NCBI RefSeq assembly: GCF_016638705.1
Contig: NZ_CP067341.1
Coordinates: forward strand, 747,501 to 811,500
DNA: 64,000 nt
Direction: 5' to 3'
Origin: Lysinibacillus agricola
GTDB taxonomy: Bacteria; Bacillota; Bacilli; Bacillales_A; Planococcaceae
Notes under the pieces: model-generated
The model's input: the letters and a program-made list of their open reading frames with translations, nothing else
Databases searched by the model: none
What the model was told of the DNA's origin: nothing
Part shown: positions 21,429 through 30,260 of the stretch, piece by piece
Layout of the letters: every line of letters begins with the position of its first letter
How positions within the stretch are numbered: position 1 is the first letter of the stretch
Program-made: the position numbers and the translations under genes

Positions 21429-22409
21429 TCATGAAGAGCGGAAAAAAGGCCTCATATATTCCACTAAATTTTCAGGTAAATGGTAAACACGATTTTTATA
21501 AGATCCTGTAAAGGGAAATTGGAATTTTTTAAGTATGCGATTTGCAGCATCACTGGAATGAATATTGAAAAATTCACGTAACTGTTTGTTGGTAATTGTT
21601 GATCTAACTAAGTATCGATAATCTTGTAAGGCCTCAGCAAAAATTTCTTCGCTTGCATAGTGACAGCGCGAGCAGATCCAAATACCTCGAGCATAATGCA
21701 TTTGAGACTTATATTGGCAATTAGGACAAAGCACGCCTTGACGAAATCGTGAAGGATCAAGAGGAGCCGGAGTTTTCGATGGCTGATGCCTATTAAGAAG
21801 TTGTTGAACAAATTGAGTTAACTGTTTATCGCTTAAAATAGCTTGTGAATATTTTTTGAAAAGGGAATGAAGATGTTTTTGAAGTCCTGAAACATGGAAA
21901 ATCGGAATTGTCTTTGGGTGACCTGCAATGATAGTAGAGGGATTAGAAATGATGACTGCACCCTCAATGGGGAGAGAATAGTTTTGAGAAATAACTTTAA
22001 GAAATTGCAAATGTCTTAGGGTCTGAGTAATGGCATTCGGAAATCCTTCAACTGTTCCGTCTGGCTTCGTACGAATACATTGATGAGTAATATCGTCAAA
22101 ATCAAGACGTCCGCTGATATTTTTGATCTCAATTACTAGCATAAAATTAGTGCAAATGAAAAGTGTATCTAGTTGATGTGAATGCTGTGCGGAATTCATT
22201 AAAATCAAATTATGCATTACGAAAAAAGTATAGGGGGATACTAATTCAAGCCATTCACGATCAACTTTCCTTTCACCAGCAAAGCCTGCATCGACTCTTC
22301 GCAATCGTTCATGATAATAGCTAAAGTCTGGATCCTCTTCTGACAACCTCCTTTTTAAAGCCTCAAGCCACAATAATTTTAAGGGCCTGTCCCTAATAGC
22401 AATATTCAA
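21429..22409 (-). CDS. NERD-domain protein with C-terminal zinc ribbon
   Basis: The 326-residue product has a NERD domain (about residues 40-155): the AGFAGERKVD start, HQLDTLFICTNFMLVIEIKNISGRL core with the putative nuclease-type glutamate/lysine, and ITQTLRHLQFL. Around residues 232-255 CPNC...CSRC forms a zinc ribbon. NERD domains are related to restriction-endonuclease-fold nucleases and are found in DNA- and stress-related proteins; the substrate here is unknown. The N-terminus is preceded by a GAGGAAAAAA-type site. It ends in the flank of the minisatellite, with no clear terminator of its own. Confidence 0.82.
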   Translation of the reverse strand: MNIAIRDRPLKLLWLEALKRRLSEEDPDFSYYHERLRRVDAGFAGERKVDREWLELVSPYTFFVMHNLILMNSAQHSHQLDTLFICTNFMLVIEIKNISGRLDFDDITHQCIRTKPDGTVEGFPNAITQTLRHLQFLKVISQNYSLPIEGAVIISNPSTIIAGHPKTIPIFHVSGLQKHLHSLFKKYSQAILSDKQLTQFVQQLLNRHQPSKTPAPLDPSRFRQGVLCPNCQYKSQMHYARGIWICSRCHYASEEIFAEALQDYRYLVRSTITNKQLREFFNIHSSDAANRILKKFQFPFTGSYKNRVYHLPENLVEYMRPFFRSS

Positions 22410-22550
22410 GTGTTTTTTCCTCCTCTAATTTTTAAATCGTATTTTACATTAAAATCTCTACCTGTCCAATAAAAAAGAGGAAACAAGGGCACTGAAAAAC
22501 TAAAGAAATTCATTTTTATAAATCTGTCTTTTGTTGGATTTAAAAATTCA

Positions 22551-22595
22551 AAAAAGTCGATTTGCATCACATTTTTTGTGGCAAATCGACTTTTT
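22551..22595 (-). terminator. Terminator-like hairpin upstream of the NERD gene
   Basis: AAAAAGTCGATTTGC pairs perfectly with GCAAATCGACTTTTT (15-base arms). A/T runs on both sides allow function in either direction. It is the second of two consecutive hairpins downstream of ywpF. Confidence 0.8.
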
Positions 22596-22629
22596 CAGTG
22601 CGCTTGGTCAAAACTGATTAAAATCTTAA

Positions 22630-22675
22630 AAAGCGCGAGAAATCAATTTTAGAAACGTTGATTTCTCGCGCTTTT
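22630..22675 (-). terminator. Terminator after ywpF
   Basis: AAGCGCGAGAAATCAA pairs perfectly with TTGATTTCTCGCGCTT (16-base arms), with a T-run on the minus strand, about 60 bases past the ywpF stop. The rest of 22410-22736 holds no gene. Confidence 0.85.
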
Positions 22676-22736
22676 CTGATATGAAATTTTTTAAGTTTGC
22701 TTTGAAAATATACTTATGTCCCTGCCCAAATCAATC

Positions 22737-23162
22737 TCAATCATTTTTCAGCTTCGGTCGTTCCTTCATATCATGTGAGAAGCGGTCTAATAGCTTATCT
22801 AAAGTAACGCCCTCAGCTAGTAGCTCGGCTAATAATTGCTCGGCATATTTGGAGCGTTTTATCTTTAGTGTCCCTTTTAAAAGTACAGAGATGTGCTCGC
22901 CAATTTCTTGAACTGTATGTACGACAACCTGGAAAGGAGCAGGCTCATTATCTGGAAATGAAATAACTGCACGTACATTAAAGACAGTAGCATTCGCTAA
23001 AAGTTCATCAAAAGTTGAACGATATTGTCGGTCCATAAACAGTTCGAGAATCCAAGATTGATGGCTGTTTTCCTGGTTAATAATAATACCATCGACTAAA
23101 GGAAATGGTTGCATGCCATCTTTTGTGACAATGTCAAAGGAAAGCATTTTAAATGTTTTCAT
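22737..23162 (-). CDS. ywpF: YwpF-family protein
   Basis: A 141-residue soluble protein. MKTFKMLSFDIVTKDG, VDGIIINQENSHQSWILELFMDRQY and the IGEHISVLLKGTLK block match the YwpF family (PF14183), whose role is unknown. ATG 23162 follows AGGAGGATATTACATA; the upstream in-frame start lies before this ribosome site. It is divergent from the ssb gene, as ywpF and ywpH (ssbB) are neighbours in B. subtilis. Confidence 0.85.
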   Translation of the reverse strand: MKTFKMLSFDIVTKDGMQPFPLVDGIIINQENSHQSWILELFMDRQYRSTFDELLANATVFNVRAVISFPDNEPAPFQVVVHTVQEIGEHISVLLKGTLKIKRSKYAEQLLAELLAEGVTLDKLLDRFSHDMKERPKLKND

Positions 23163-23483
23163 TATGTAATATCCTCCTAAGTCGGTCATCTTTTTTAGTA
23201 TAACATATTCAAATAGCCCTTGTTTACGATAGGGTCAATGCTGTTTGTGTTCGCAAATTCTACAAAAAGATAAAAACAGCGAAAATGCATATTTCAACAA
23301 TTAGCATTTGCTATTACAGCCAAAAGCATTCAGTTCGAGAAATGATTAAATTATTGAAAAGTAAAAATCTCAATATAACCAATTTATGATTTAAAACTGA
23401 AGGAAATGATAAAAATCGACTTTTGCCAATGCTGGATTCATTCTTGTAAGATGAGAGCAATCAAAAGCAAAGGAGGTGAATCA

Positions 23484-23906
23484 ATGAACCAAGTCGGGCT
23501 AGTCGGAAGGTTAACGAAGGATCCTGTATTACGACACTTATCTGGAAATCGCGTGCAAACACATTTTTCTCTAGCCATAAATCGCAATTTCAAAAACAGT
23601 CGTGGGGAAGTGGATGCTGACTTTATTCTTTGTACAGTATGGGGAAAGCTTGCAGAGCATATCGTCAAATATTGCGGAAAAGGCTCATTAGTTGGGGCAA
23701 ATGGCCGTATTCAATCAAGGTCATTTTTAAATGAAGAAAGCACAAAGGTTTTTATAACAGAAGTAGTCGTAGAAGATGTCCGATTTTATCAGCTTAAGCC
23801 AAGGGATAGTGACGAGGCTATTGTGCCGCCAAAGCCACCTGATGAGCAGGACGGCTTAAAGGATTTTGTACTACCTGAGGAAGAAGTACAATTACCAGTA
23901 GTATAG
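23484..23906 (+). CDS. ssb: Single-stranded DNA-binding protein, SsbB type
   Basis: An OB-fold protein of 140 residues: MNQVGLVGRLTKDPVLRHL, TEVVVEDVRFYQ. It coats single-stranded DNA. The C-terminus ends EEEVQLPVV and lacks the acidic DD(D/I)(L/I)PF tip used by replicative SsbA to recruit partners. With the position next to ywpF, this points to the SsbB class, linked in B. subtilis to competence. ATG 23484 follows a perfect AGGAGGTGA; the upstream in-frame start is not supported. The upstream gap 23190-23483 has nothing else visible. Confidence 0.92.
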   Translation: MNQVGLVGRLTKDPVLRHLSGNRVQTHFSLAINRNFKNSRGEVDADFILCTVWGKLAEHIVKYCGKGSLVGANGRIQSRSFLNEESTKVFITEVVVEDVRFYQLKPRDSDEAIVPPKPPDEQDGLKDFVLPEEEVQLPVV

Positions 23907-24130
23907 CATTCTAAACGTACATACGGAGCAAGTGACAAGTTGTCTGATCCGCCATTCTCCTTTTATTACTTGCACCGTAATTTAATTTAGAAAGGAATGA
24001 TGTATACCCTTTATTAATGTTGTTCATTGCTGAAGACCGCACAGCAATGATCAATTCTGACACAACTAAATATTATATGAAGTAAGTAGGGAAGAAGTAA
24101 CAACATTACGCCACTGAAATTCATGAAACT

Positions 24131-24165
24131 AAAAAGAGCGCCAAGAACATTTCTGCTCTTGGCGC
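24131..24165 (-). terminator. Terminator of the ywqB-ywqA operon
   Basis: GCGCCAAGA (24138-24146) pairs with TCTTGGCGC (24157-24165), with T5 on the minus strand, directly after the ywqA stop. Confidence 0.88.
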
Positions 24166-24177
24166 ATAGAGAAATTT

Positions 24178-26940
24178 TTACAAATCGAGCATCATTAAAT
24201 CACGAAGTTCATGATCTTCTAACTCAGTTAACCACTGGCTTGATTGAATTAGTTCTTCTGATAAAGCAGATTTCTGCGTCAGCATTTTATCGATTTTCTC
24301 TTCAATGGTACCGATTGTAACAAACTTATGCACTTGCACAAATTGTGTTTGCCCAATACGATATGCACGGTCTGTTGCTTGATTTTCAACGGCTGGATTC
24401 CACCAGCGATCTGCGTGTAATACATGATTTGCAGCTGTCAAATTTAACCCTGTTCCACCTGCTTTTAAGGAAAGGATAAATATTGGAAAATCTCCTGCCT
24501 GAAAAGCCTCTACTAAGCGGTCACGCTGCTGCTTAGGCATTGCACCTGTTAAGAACGGTGCATCTACATTATATAGTTCACTAAAACAATGCTGTAGTAA
24601 TTGCCCCATGCCAATATATTGTGTAAAGATGAGGCACTGCTCGCCATTGTCCACGATCTCTGCTGCCATTTGAACGATACTTTCTAATTTCGTAGAACGA
24701 GTTAGCATTGTTTCGGCATCCTCGAAAGGTTCTTTTAAATACAAGGCAGGATGATTACATAATTGTTTTAACTTACTAAGCATCTTTAAGACGCGTCCCT
24801 TTTTTTGAAAGCCTGTTAATTGCTCAAGCTGATCGAGCGTCTCTAATATATATCCTTCATATAGAGATGCTTGCTCAGCCGTTAATGGGCAATACTCATG
24901 AGACTCTTGTTTATCTGGTAAGTTAAGCTGTAAGTGTGGGTCACGCTTTGTGCGACGAAGTAAAAATGGTTGAATTTTTGCACGCAGCTTCTGTTTATGT
25001 GACTCCGACTCATCTCGTTCTATCGGTAAAATAAATTCTTCATTAAAGCGACCGAAGCTACCTAAATAGCCCTTATGGATAAAGTCAAAAATGGCCCATA
25101 GTTCCGATAAACGGTTTTCAACTGGTGTACCAGTCAAAGCAATATGATGCATTCCCTGTAATTTACGAATTGACCTTGACTGTAGTGTTTGCATGTTTTT
25201 AATATTTTGAGCTTCATCTAGTACAACTGCTGCCCATTCCACTTCCTGTAAAAACTCAGCATCCTGTGATACCGTGCCATAGGTAGATAAAATTACATGT
25301 GGTTTTTCTCTTTCTACTAGCTGTTTAAAAACATCTTCCTTTGCTCGATTTGCCTGATAATGCGTATGCACAATTAAGGAAGGAGCAAAACGAGCCAGTT
25401 CCTTTTGCCAGTTGCCTAGCACTGACGTAGGACAAATGATTATGGATGGCTTTGTATCCTCAGCTGTTTCATAATGATGAAGTAAATATGAGATAAGCTG
25501 AACCGTTTTACCAAGGCCCATATCATCAGCAAGACATGCACCGAAGCCCTGTTCACGCATGAAGATAAGCCATTCAAAGCCCTCGTGCTGATAAGGACGT
25601 AATTCAGCTTGCAAAGATGTAGGGATCGGTACTGTTGGAAGCCCTTTTTTCTCGTGTAGCTGCTGCAGATAGGATTTAAGTGATTGCTGCAATTCGAATG
25701 CAAAAATCGGGTCATCTCGCATTGCATCATCGGCATCTTCTTCGTCAAGAGGTAAGGATAAATCCTCTGGTAGCTCACGAAATAGCAATTCACGAACGGT
25801 CCAGCTCTCATCTTCTGCTTGCTGCATCAATTCACGCATTTCATGCATCCAGTTTGCATCGACTCGAAACCATTCAGTACCAATACGAATGAATTCACGT
25901 TTCTCATCTACAAGCTTTTTAAATTGCTCAGGTGAAATGGACTGTCCATTCATAGAAAACTGCCATTTAAACGTTAAAATATCATCTAGCCCAGCAACCT
26001 TCTTTGTCGCTACATTGCCAGTACTTACACGAACACGAAGTTTTGATTGTTTTAAATCCTTTAGCCAAGCAGGTAGTACAACGTCAAAGCCGAGTGCCTG
26101 TAATCTTGCTAAATCCTCACGTAAAAATGTTCGTACTTGCAAATCCTCGAGCATAATACGGATGAAAATATCGCTACGTAAATCTTCAATAGAAAGAAGA
26201 TCTACAATTTGCGCTTGTTGTTGTTCAATAGCATCAGCATACATTTGCCATTTTACTGGCAGAGCTTCAACAATTGGTAGAGACTGCTTTCGAATAGCAG
26301 GCGTCCAGTAGTTTTTGGCTGTAGCCGTACTAAGTACAGTTTCTAAAAGCCAAACATCTGAATCTTCCTCAGGTTCACTTAAGCGTAGGGAGACAGTAAC
26401 TGCTCCTGTCTGTCGTTCCTGCTCCAATGGCCAGCCACCACGCGAGAAAAATGGCATAAGCTTTGGTAAATCAGACAGTAAAAGACCTGCCTGAGCAAGT
26501 TTTTGCTGCACTGCCATTTCTAATAAGGCTGTATCTATTCCGTCTATAGGGAATGTTAGCGAGGAAAAATCATCTGCAATACTAGTGTATGACCAGAGCG
26601 AGGGCTCTTGCCAATACGTTTGTAAAGCCGAAGCTTTTTCTAGCCATACCTGACTTTCTGCGTTCACCCCTTGCCACCCAATAAAAGGATGTAGATGACG
26701 CGGTGAAAAAATATCAAGAAACTCAGCGCTTGAAACTTCAACGGTATGATCCGTACGATTGGTTAATAGTCCATAGATATTCGCTTCATAGTTAAAGAAT
26801 AATGAAGAAATGAGTGAGTCTGCTTCCATTGCTGAACCATCAGCAGTAAAGCCTTGTAGTGTAAAATATCCTTCCTGAACTGTTTCAATACGAAGCTGTA
26901 GCTTTTTTGAAAATGGGGAAGGAGCATTTATAGTCATCAT
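24178..26940 (-). CDS. ywqA: SNF2-family DEAD/DEAH helicase-like protein
   Basis: A 920-residue Swi2/Snf2 ATPase. Walker A appears as DDMGLGKTVQ near residue 475, Walker B as VVLDEAQ near residue 573, then LTGTPVENR, and the C-terminal helicase lobe with LIFTQYIGMGQLL, LKAGGTGLNLTAANHV, DRWWNPAVENQATDRAYRIGQ. The N-terminal ~400 residues correspond to the bacterial SNF2 N-terminal region. Such proteins translocate on DNA; the bacterial partner is often a SWIM zinc-finger protein, which is the gene just upstream. The start overlaps that gene's stop by four bases (ATGA), implying coupled translation. Confidence 0.93.
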   Translation of the reverse strand: MMTINAPSPFSKKLQLRIETVQEGYFTLQGFTADGSAMEADSLISSLFFNYEANIYGLLTNRTDHTVEVSSAEFLDIFSPRHLHPFIGWQGVNAESQVWLEKASALQTYWQEPSLWSYTSIADDFSSLTFPIDGIDTALLEMAVQQKLAQAGLLLSDLPKLMPFFSRGGWPLEQERQTGAVTVSLRLSEPEEDSDVWLLETVLSTATAKNYWTPAIRKQSLPIVEALPVKWQMYADAIEQQQAQIVDLLSIEDLRSDIFIRIMLEDLQVRTFLREDLARLQALGFDVVLPAWLKDLKQSKLRVRVSTGNVATKKVAGLDDILTFKWQFSMNGQSISPEQFKKLVDEKREFIRIGTEWFRVDANWMHEMRELMQQAEDESWTVRELLFRELPEDLSLPLDEEDADDAMRDDPIFAFELQQSLKSYLQQLHEKKGLPTVPIPTSLQAELRPYQHEGFEWLIFMREQGFGACLADDMGLGKTVQLISYLLHHYETAEDTKPSIIICPTSVLGNWQKELARFAPSLIVHTHYQANRAKEDVFKQLVEREKPHVILSTYGTVSQDAEFLQEVEWAAVVLDEAQNIKNMQTLQSRSIRKLQGMHHIALTGTPVENRLSELWAIFDFIHKGYLGSFGRFNEEFILPIERDESESHKQKLRAKIQPFLLRRTKRDPHLQLNLPDKQESHEYCPLTAEQASLYEGYILETLDQLEQLTGFQKKGRVLKMLSKLKQLCNHPALYLKEPFEDAETMLTRSTKLESIVQMAAEIVDNGEQCLIFTQYIGMGQLLQHCFSELYNVDAPFLTGAMPKQQRDRLVEAFQAGDFPIFILSLKAGGTGLNLTAANHVLHADRWWNPAVENQATDRAYRIGQTQFVQVHKFVTIGTIEEKIDKMLTQKSALSEELIQSSQWLTELEDHELRDLMMLDL

Positions 26941-28511
26941 ACTAAGTTTCCTTTCTCAATTTCTTCCTGTAATGCACGAAGTCGTTTAAACTCTGCACGA
27001 ATTGTTTGTATATATGTTTCAAAATAAGCAGTTTTGCCAGCACGTTTTGCTGCACTGCGCATACCTTTCCAGATTCGTACAGCCTGCTTATAGTTCATGC
27101 GTGATTTTTGTGTAATTTCAGCCATGGCATATAGATGATATAAGGGCAATACCGTTGCAGGAGCAACCTGAAGCACATCCTTTAATCCACACATTTCTAA
27201 ATAAGAAAGGGAGGAGGGATTTAACTGATGGAGGGCTGCCCATTCACGAAAACGTCCTTTTTTAATAAGAAAGAATGAAAACGGTTGAAGCCCATAAACG
27301 CCAAAGGCACTATATAAAATTGTTTCCTCTTCCTCTGTAAGCTGTATATCTTCGTACAAAAACTGAAATTGCCGTACGTATTGAGCTCGTTGTACAACTG
27401 GCACAGTTTGCTGTAAAAAGACTTCAGTAAAAGGTAGCATCGCACGTAAAATGATTGACTGTGCAAGTGATTCTCCAGCACGTTTTGCAAAAGTAGCCAG
27501 TTCAAATAGGTCCTGCATATGATTTACATCAATATGTGCAATGCTTTCCTGTAATAAACTCTCTTTTTGTAGCAGTACATAAAATAGCAGCTTTAATGAC
27601 TCCAAGGTAATCTCAGCTGGAGGATTCTCAAGATTGTTTATGAGTGCTAATTCCTGTTCCCGTCGCGGCCTCTCATAAAAAAGTACAGCCCAAAGCAGCA
27701 TATAAATTTGTAGTCGATTAGCAAACAATCCTTGTCGTTCCAATAAAAATTCTCTGACTAATTCCTGAATCGCATTATAAAATGGGTCAGTGGCAAAAAG
27801 GCGTGATCGACCAGTTAGCTCCGTCAGTATACTCTCGAAGGATTGAACACTTTGATCGATAAAATATTTCATATAAGGAGAATCCAATGAATGTCCTTGT
27901 GTTTCATTTAAATGACGCCATATTGTATTAAAGATGGATAGCTCCATAAAAAGCTTATAAAGTGGCTGCCACTCACGCTCGAAGGGCATATGTCGTTGAA
28001 GTCTCTCCAATGCATCAGTCCGTACAGCGGAAAGACCATAACCCTCCAGAATACGGCCAGGAGGCAATGAACGTCTCATGACTTCATTGACCATCAATTG
28101 CCAGCTTTCTGGACTCCGCTCATCTGCTAATGATTTTAATTGCACCGATTTTTGCGCACGCCAAGCACTTGACCAATTTTGCACTGAATCAAAATACTGA
28201 TAGAGGGCAAGCAATGCGCCAACCTGATGTCTACACCATTTCAGCTGAGGACAGTTACAGTTCAACTCCTCTTTGGCAAAATCAATTTCTACAGAAGCAG
28301 GTCTGACATCCTGTACGCTTGCATATAATATAGAACTTGCTCCATTAAAACGTTCAAAGACAACTGATTTGTTTCGTACTGAAAAAACAGCACGACGCAC
28401 TAGCTCTTCGTCTTCAGTAGAGGAAGGATGTAACGCCTGTTCAGCTTCCTTTAATTTGGTAAGGACAAAATCTTGGTGTTCCTTAGCTAATTGGGCAATA
28501 GACAATGCCAT
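26937..28511 (-). CDS. ywqB: SWIM zinc-finger protein
   Basis: A 524-residue protein. Around residues 80-100 it has CNCPQLKWCRHQVGA, the CxC...CxH SWIM finger, which binds DNA or protein. The remainder is helical with no other recognised domain. ATG 28511 (MALSIAQLAKEHQDF) follows GGAGTGAGGTT; the upstream in-frame start lies before this ribosome site. It overlaps ywqA, and the ywqB-ywqA pair is conserved in B. subtilis, where it is thought to act on DNA together with the SNF2 protein. Confidence 0.88.
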   Translation of the reverse strand: MALSIAQLAKEHQDFVLTKLKEAEQALHPSSTEDEELVRRAVFSVRNKSVVFERFNGASSILYASVQDVRPASVEIDFAKEELNCNCPQLKWCRHQVGALLALYQYFDSVQNWSSAWRAQKSVQLKSLADERSPESWQLMVNEVMRRSLPPGRILEGYGLSAVRTDALERLQRHMPFEREWQPLYKLFMELSIFNTIWRHLNETQGHSLDSPYMKYFIDQSVQSFESILTELTGRSRLFATDPFYNAIQELVREFLLERQGLFANRLQIYMLLWAVLFYERPRREQELALINNLENPPAEITLESLKLLFYVLLQKESLLQESIAHIDVNHMQDLFELATFAKRAGESLAQSIILRAMLPFTEVFLQQTVPVVQRAQYVRQFQFLYEDIQLTEEEETILYSAFGVYGLQPFSFFLIKKGRFREWAALHQLNPSSLSYLEMCGLKDVLQVAPATVLPLYHLYAMAEITQKSRMNYKQAVRIWKGMRSAAKRAGKTAYFETYIQTIRAEFKRLRALQEEIEKGNLV

Positions 28512-28707
28512 AACCTCACTCCTTTCAAAATGTATAGCTAGTGGGCACTTAAATATGAATAAAAAAGACTGTCCTTCCATTATACGATTAAAATACGGAC
28601 ATGATAAGCTGAATGATTTGAAAGAAAAAAATCAAGGAGAAGATAGTTAACAAGATAATTAATATGTGTTAAAATCTGAATAATCAGATAAATAGGAGGG
28701 GTGAAGG

Positions 28708-29181
28708 ATGATGCAAGTTCAATATATGAAGCCATTTTACACAAAAATCACTGGAGATAAACTGCGTCTCGTGTTTGCTTATCAATATTTCTCTATATTA
28801 AAAGAGAATGAGATTTTCCATTTCATTCCCATTGAAGGTAAAGAGATGATTATCAACTTGAATACACAGCAAATTGAAAATTTATCTGAGGTATTTGTTT
28901 TCCAAAAAGGGAATCGTTTTATCCGACTACCACTATATCAATTATTATTAATTACAAATGTTCATGAGCATCTGGCACCGATTCTTGAAAGCGCTACGCC
29001 AAAGCCACAGTTACCGCTTGTTTCTTCAGTGACTGTTGGCGAAGTAGATCAGCTTATTGCAGAATTAGAGCAGAAAAACATTGATTATTTAATAGACCAG
29101 GCATTATTAGATAACAATAAAGCACTATTTTTTGAACTGCTACAACAAAAGAACCATCAACTCGGAGGTTTCGAAAATTGA
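28708..29181 (+). CDS. IDEAL-domain protein
   Basis: A 157-residue cytoplasmic protein. The C-terminal region (about 110-150) reads VDQLIAELEQKNIDYLIDQALLDNNKALFFELLQQ, which matches the IDEAL pattern (short helix, I-D-x-A-L, then F.EL). The N-terminal ~95 residues form an unrecognised beta-rich domain. IDEAL-domain proteins in Bacillus are small adaptor or regulatory proteins; some are linked to competence or stress regulation. The start is preceded by GGAGGGGTG. Divergent from ywqB across a 196-base gap. Confidence 0.75.
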   Translation: MMQVQYMKPFYTKITGDKLRLVFAYQYFSILKENEIFHFIPIEGKEMIINLNTQQIENLSEVFVFQKGNRFIRLPLYQLLLITNVHEHLAPILESATPKPQLPLVSSVTVGEVDQLIAELEQKNIDYLIDQALLDNNKALFFELLQQKNHQLGGFEN

Positions 29182-29199
29182 ATACACGGTATTTTATTT

Positions 29200-29235
29200 A
29201 AGCACCCTTTTCATATATGAGAAGCGGGTGCTTTT
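29200..29235 (+). terminator. Terminator after the IDEAL-domain gene
   Basis: AAGCACCC pairs with GGGTGCTT (8-base arms), inner bases partly paired, followed by TTT. Confidence 0.82.
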
Positions 29236-29324
29236 GTATAGGTCTAAAGTTTAAAATAAAAAAACGGGTTAGAAGTTATTACTATATAGAACCTACTAAA
29301 ATAGAATACATTACCAAAATATAC

Positions 29325-29351
29325 TTAAGAGAATTAAACGTAGACCGATAT
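29325..29351 (+). promoter_or_regulatory. Candidate sigma-D (flagellar) promoter
   Basis: ACCGATAT at 29344-29351 is one base from the sigma-D -10 consensus GCCGATAT. A weak TTAA/TAAG -35 (consensus TAAA) lies 14-15 bases upstream. It sits 25 bases before the flagellin start, as expected for hag-like genes. Confidence 0.7.
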
Positions 29352-29376
29352 AAACACTAACAAAGGTGGTGAAATC

Positions 29377-30210
29377 ATGCTTGGGAAATGGTCAGCGACA
29401 GGGATGTCGATCTTAAACAATATGAATAGCCATTACGGTGCAATGAGCAAGGCAATGCTTCGAATTTCTTCAGGTTACCGCATCAATAGTGCAGCAGATG
29501 ATCCAGCGGGACTCGCAATTTCCGAAAAAATGCGTGCGCAAATTCGAGGGCTGAATATGGCAGCGAAAAATATTCAGGATGGTATTTCCCTTGTTCAAAC
29601 AGCTGAGGGTGCTTTAAATGAAACGCATGCAATGATTCAGCGCATGCGCGAGCTTGCAATTGAGGCGGCTAACGATACATTAACAGATAGTGATCGGGAG
29701 AAGCTCGATTTGGAATTTCAGGAGTTGAAAAAGGAAATTCAGCGCACCTCAAAGGACACTGAATTTAATACAAAGACATTACTGGATGGGGATTATGCTA
29801 CAAACGGTATTAAAATTCAGGTGGGTGCCAACTCAGGTCAAAGCATCGAGCTGTTCATTAACGATATGGGAGCTGGAGCACTTGGCTTGGATGATACGAC
29901 TTCCATTGCAACTCGTGAGGATGCCGATAAAGCCATTTCTACAATGGACGAGGCTTTAAAGCGTGTGTCAAACGAGCGCTCAAGATTAGGTGCCTATCAA
30001 AATCGTCTAGAGCATGCGTATAATGCGAACGTAAACACGGCGGAAAACTTACAAGATGCGGAGTCTCGCATTCGTGATGCAGATATCGCCAAAGAAATGA
30101 TGAATATGGTGAAGGCACAAATTTTGATGCAGGCAAGTCAATATATACTGGCAATGCATATGCAGCAGGCACAATCGATTTTAAAATTATTAGAGTTTGG
30201 AAAAAAATGA
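29377..30210 (+). CDS. Divergent flagellin-like protein
   Basis: A 277-residue flagellin family member. The N-terminal D0/D1 helices are near-canonical: RISSGYRINSAADDPAGLAISEKMRAQIRGL, then NIQDGISLVQTAEGALNETH. The C-terminal D1 part (LGAYQNRLEHAYNANVNTAENLQDAESRIRDADIAKEMM) is also canonical. The final D0 helix reads MVKAQILMQASQYILAMHMQQAQSILKLLEF, with methionines replacing the usual alanine/asparagine positions of A(Q)AG..ML.QAN. It is monocistronic behind a sigma-D-like promoter and away from the main flagellar operon, recalling the flagellin-like paralog yvzB of B. subtilis but full-length. It may be a minor flagellin or sheath subunit. Confidence 0.85.
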   Translation: MLGKWSATGMSILNNMNSHYGAMSKAMLRISSGYRINSAADDPAGLAISEKMRAQIRGLNMAAKNIQDGISLVQTAEGALNETHAMIQRMRELAIEAANDTLTDSDREKLDLEFQELKKEIQRTSKDTEFNTKTLLDGDYATNGIKIQVGANSGQSIELFINDMGAGALGLDDTTSIATREDADKAISTMDEALKRVSNERSRLGAYQNRLEHAYNANVNTAENLQDAESRIRDADIAKEMMNMVKAQILMQASQYILAMHMQQAQSILKLLEFGKK

Positions 30211-30248
30211 TGAATTTCAATTTTTATTGAAATTCATCATTTTTATTT
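30207..30248. terminator. Convergent terminator, flagellin and csaB
   Basis: ATGATGAATTTCAAT pairs with ATTGAAATTCATCAT (15-base perfect arms) with T-rich sequence on each side. The left arm includes the flagellin stop codon. It can serve both converging genes. Confidence 0.85.
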
Positions 30249-30260
30249 TTTATATACCTT

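Noticed and set aside
20439..21432. Three long overlapping minus-strand ORFs and two plus-strand ORFs with RVFPSLP or NTRGRE repeats
   Set aside because: They are the minisatellite read in all frames. No ribosome site, frames shift at 19-base units, and several run into real genes.
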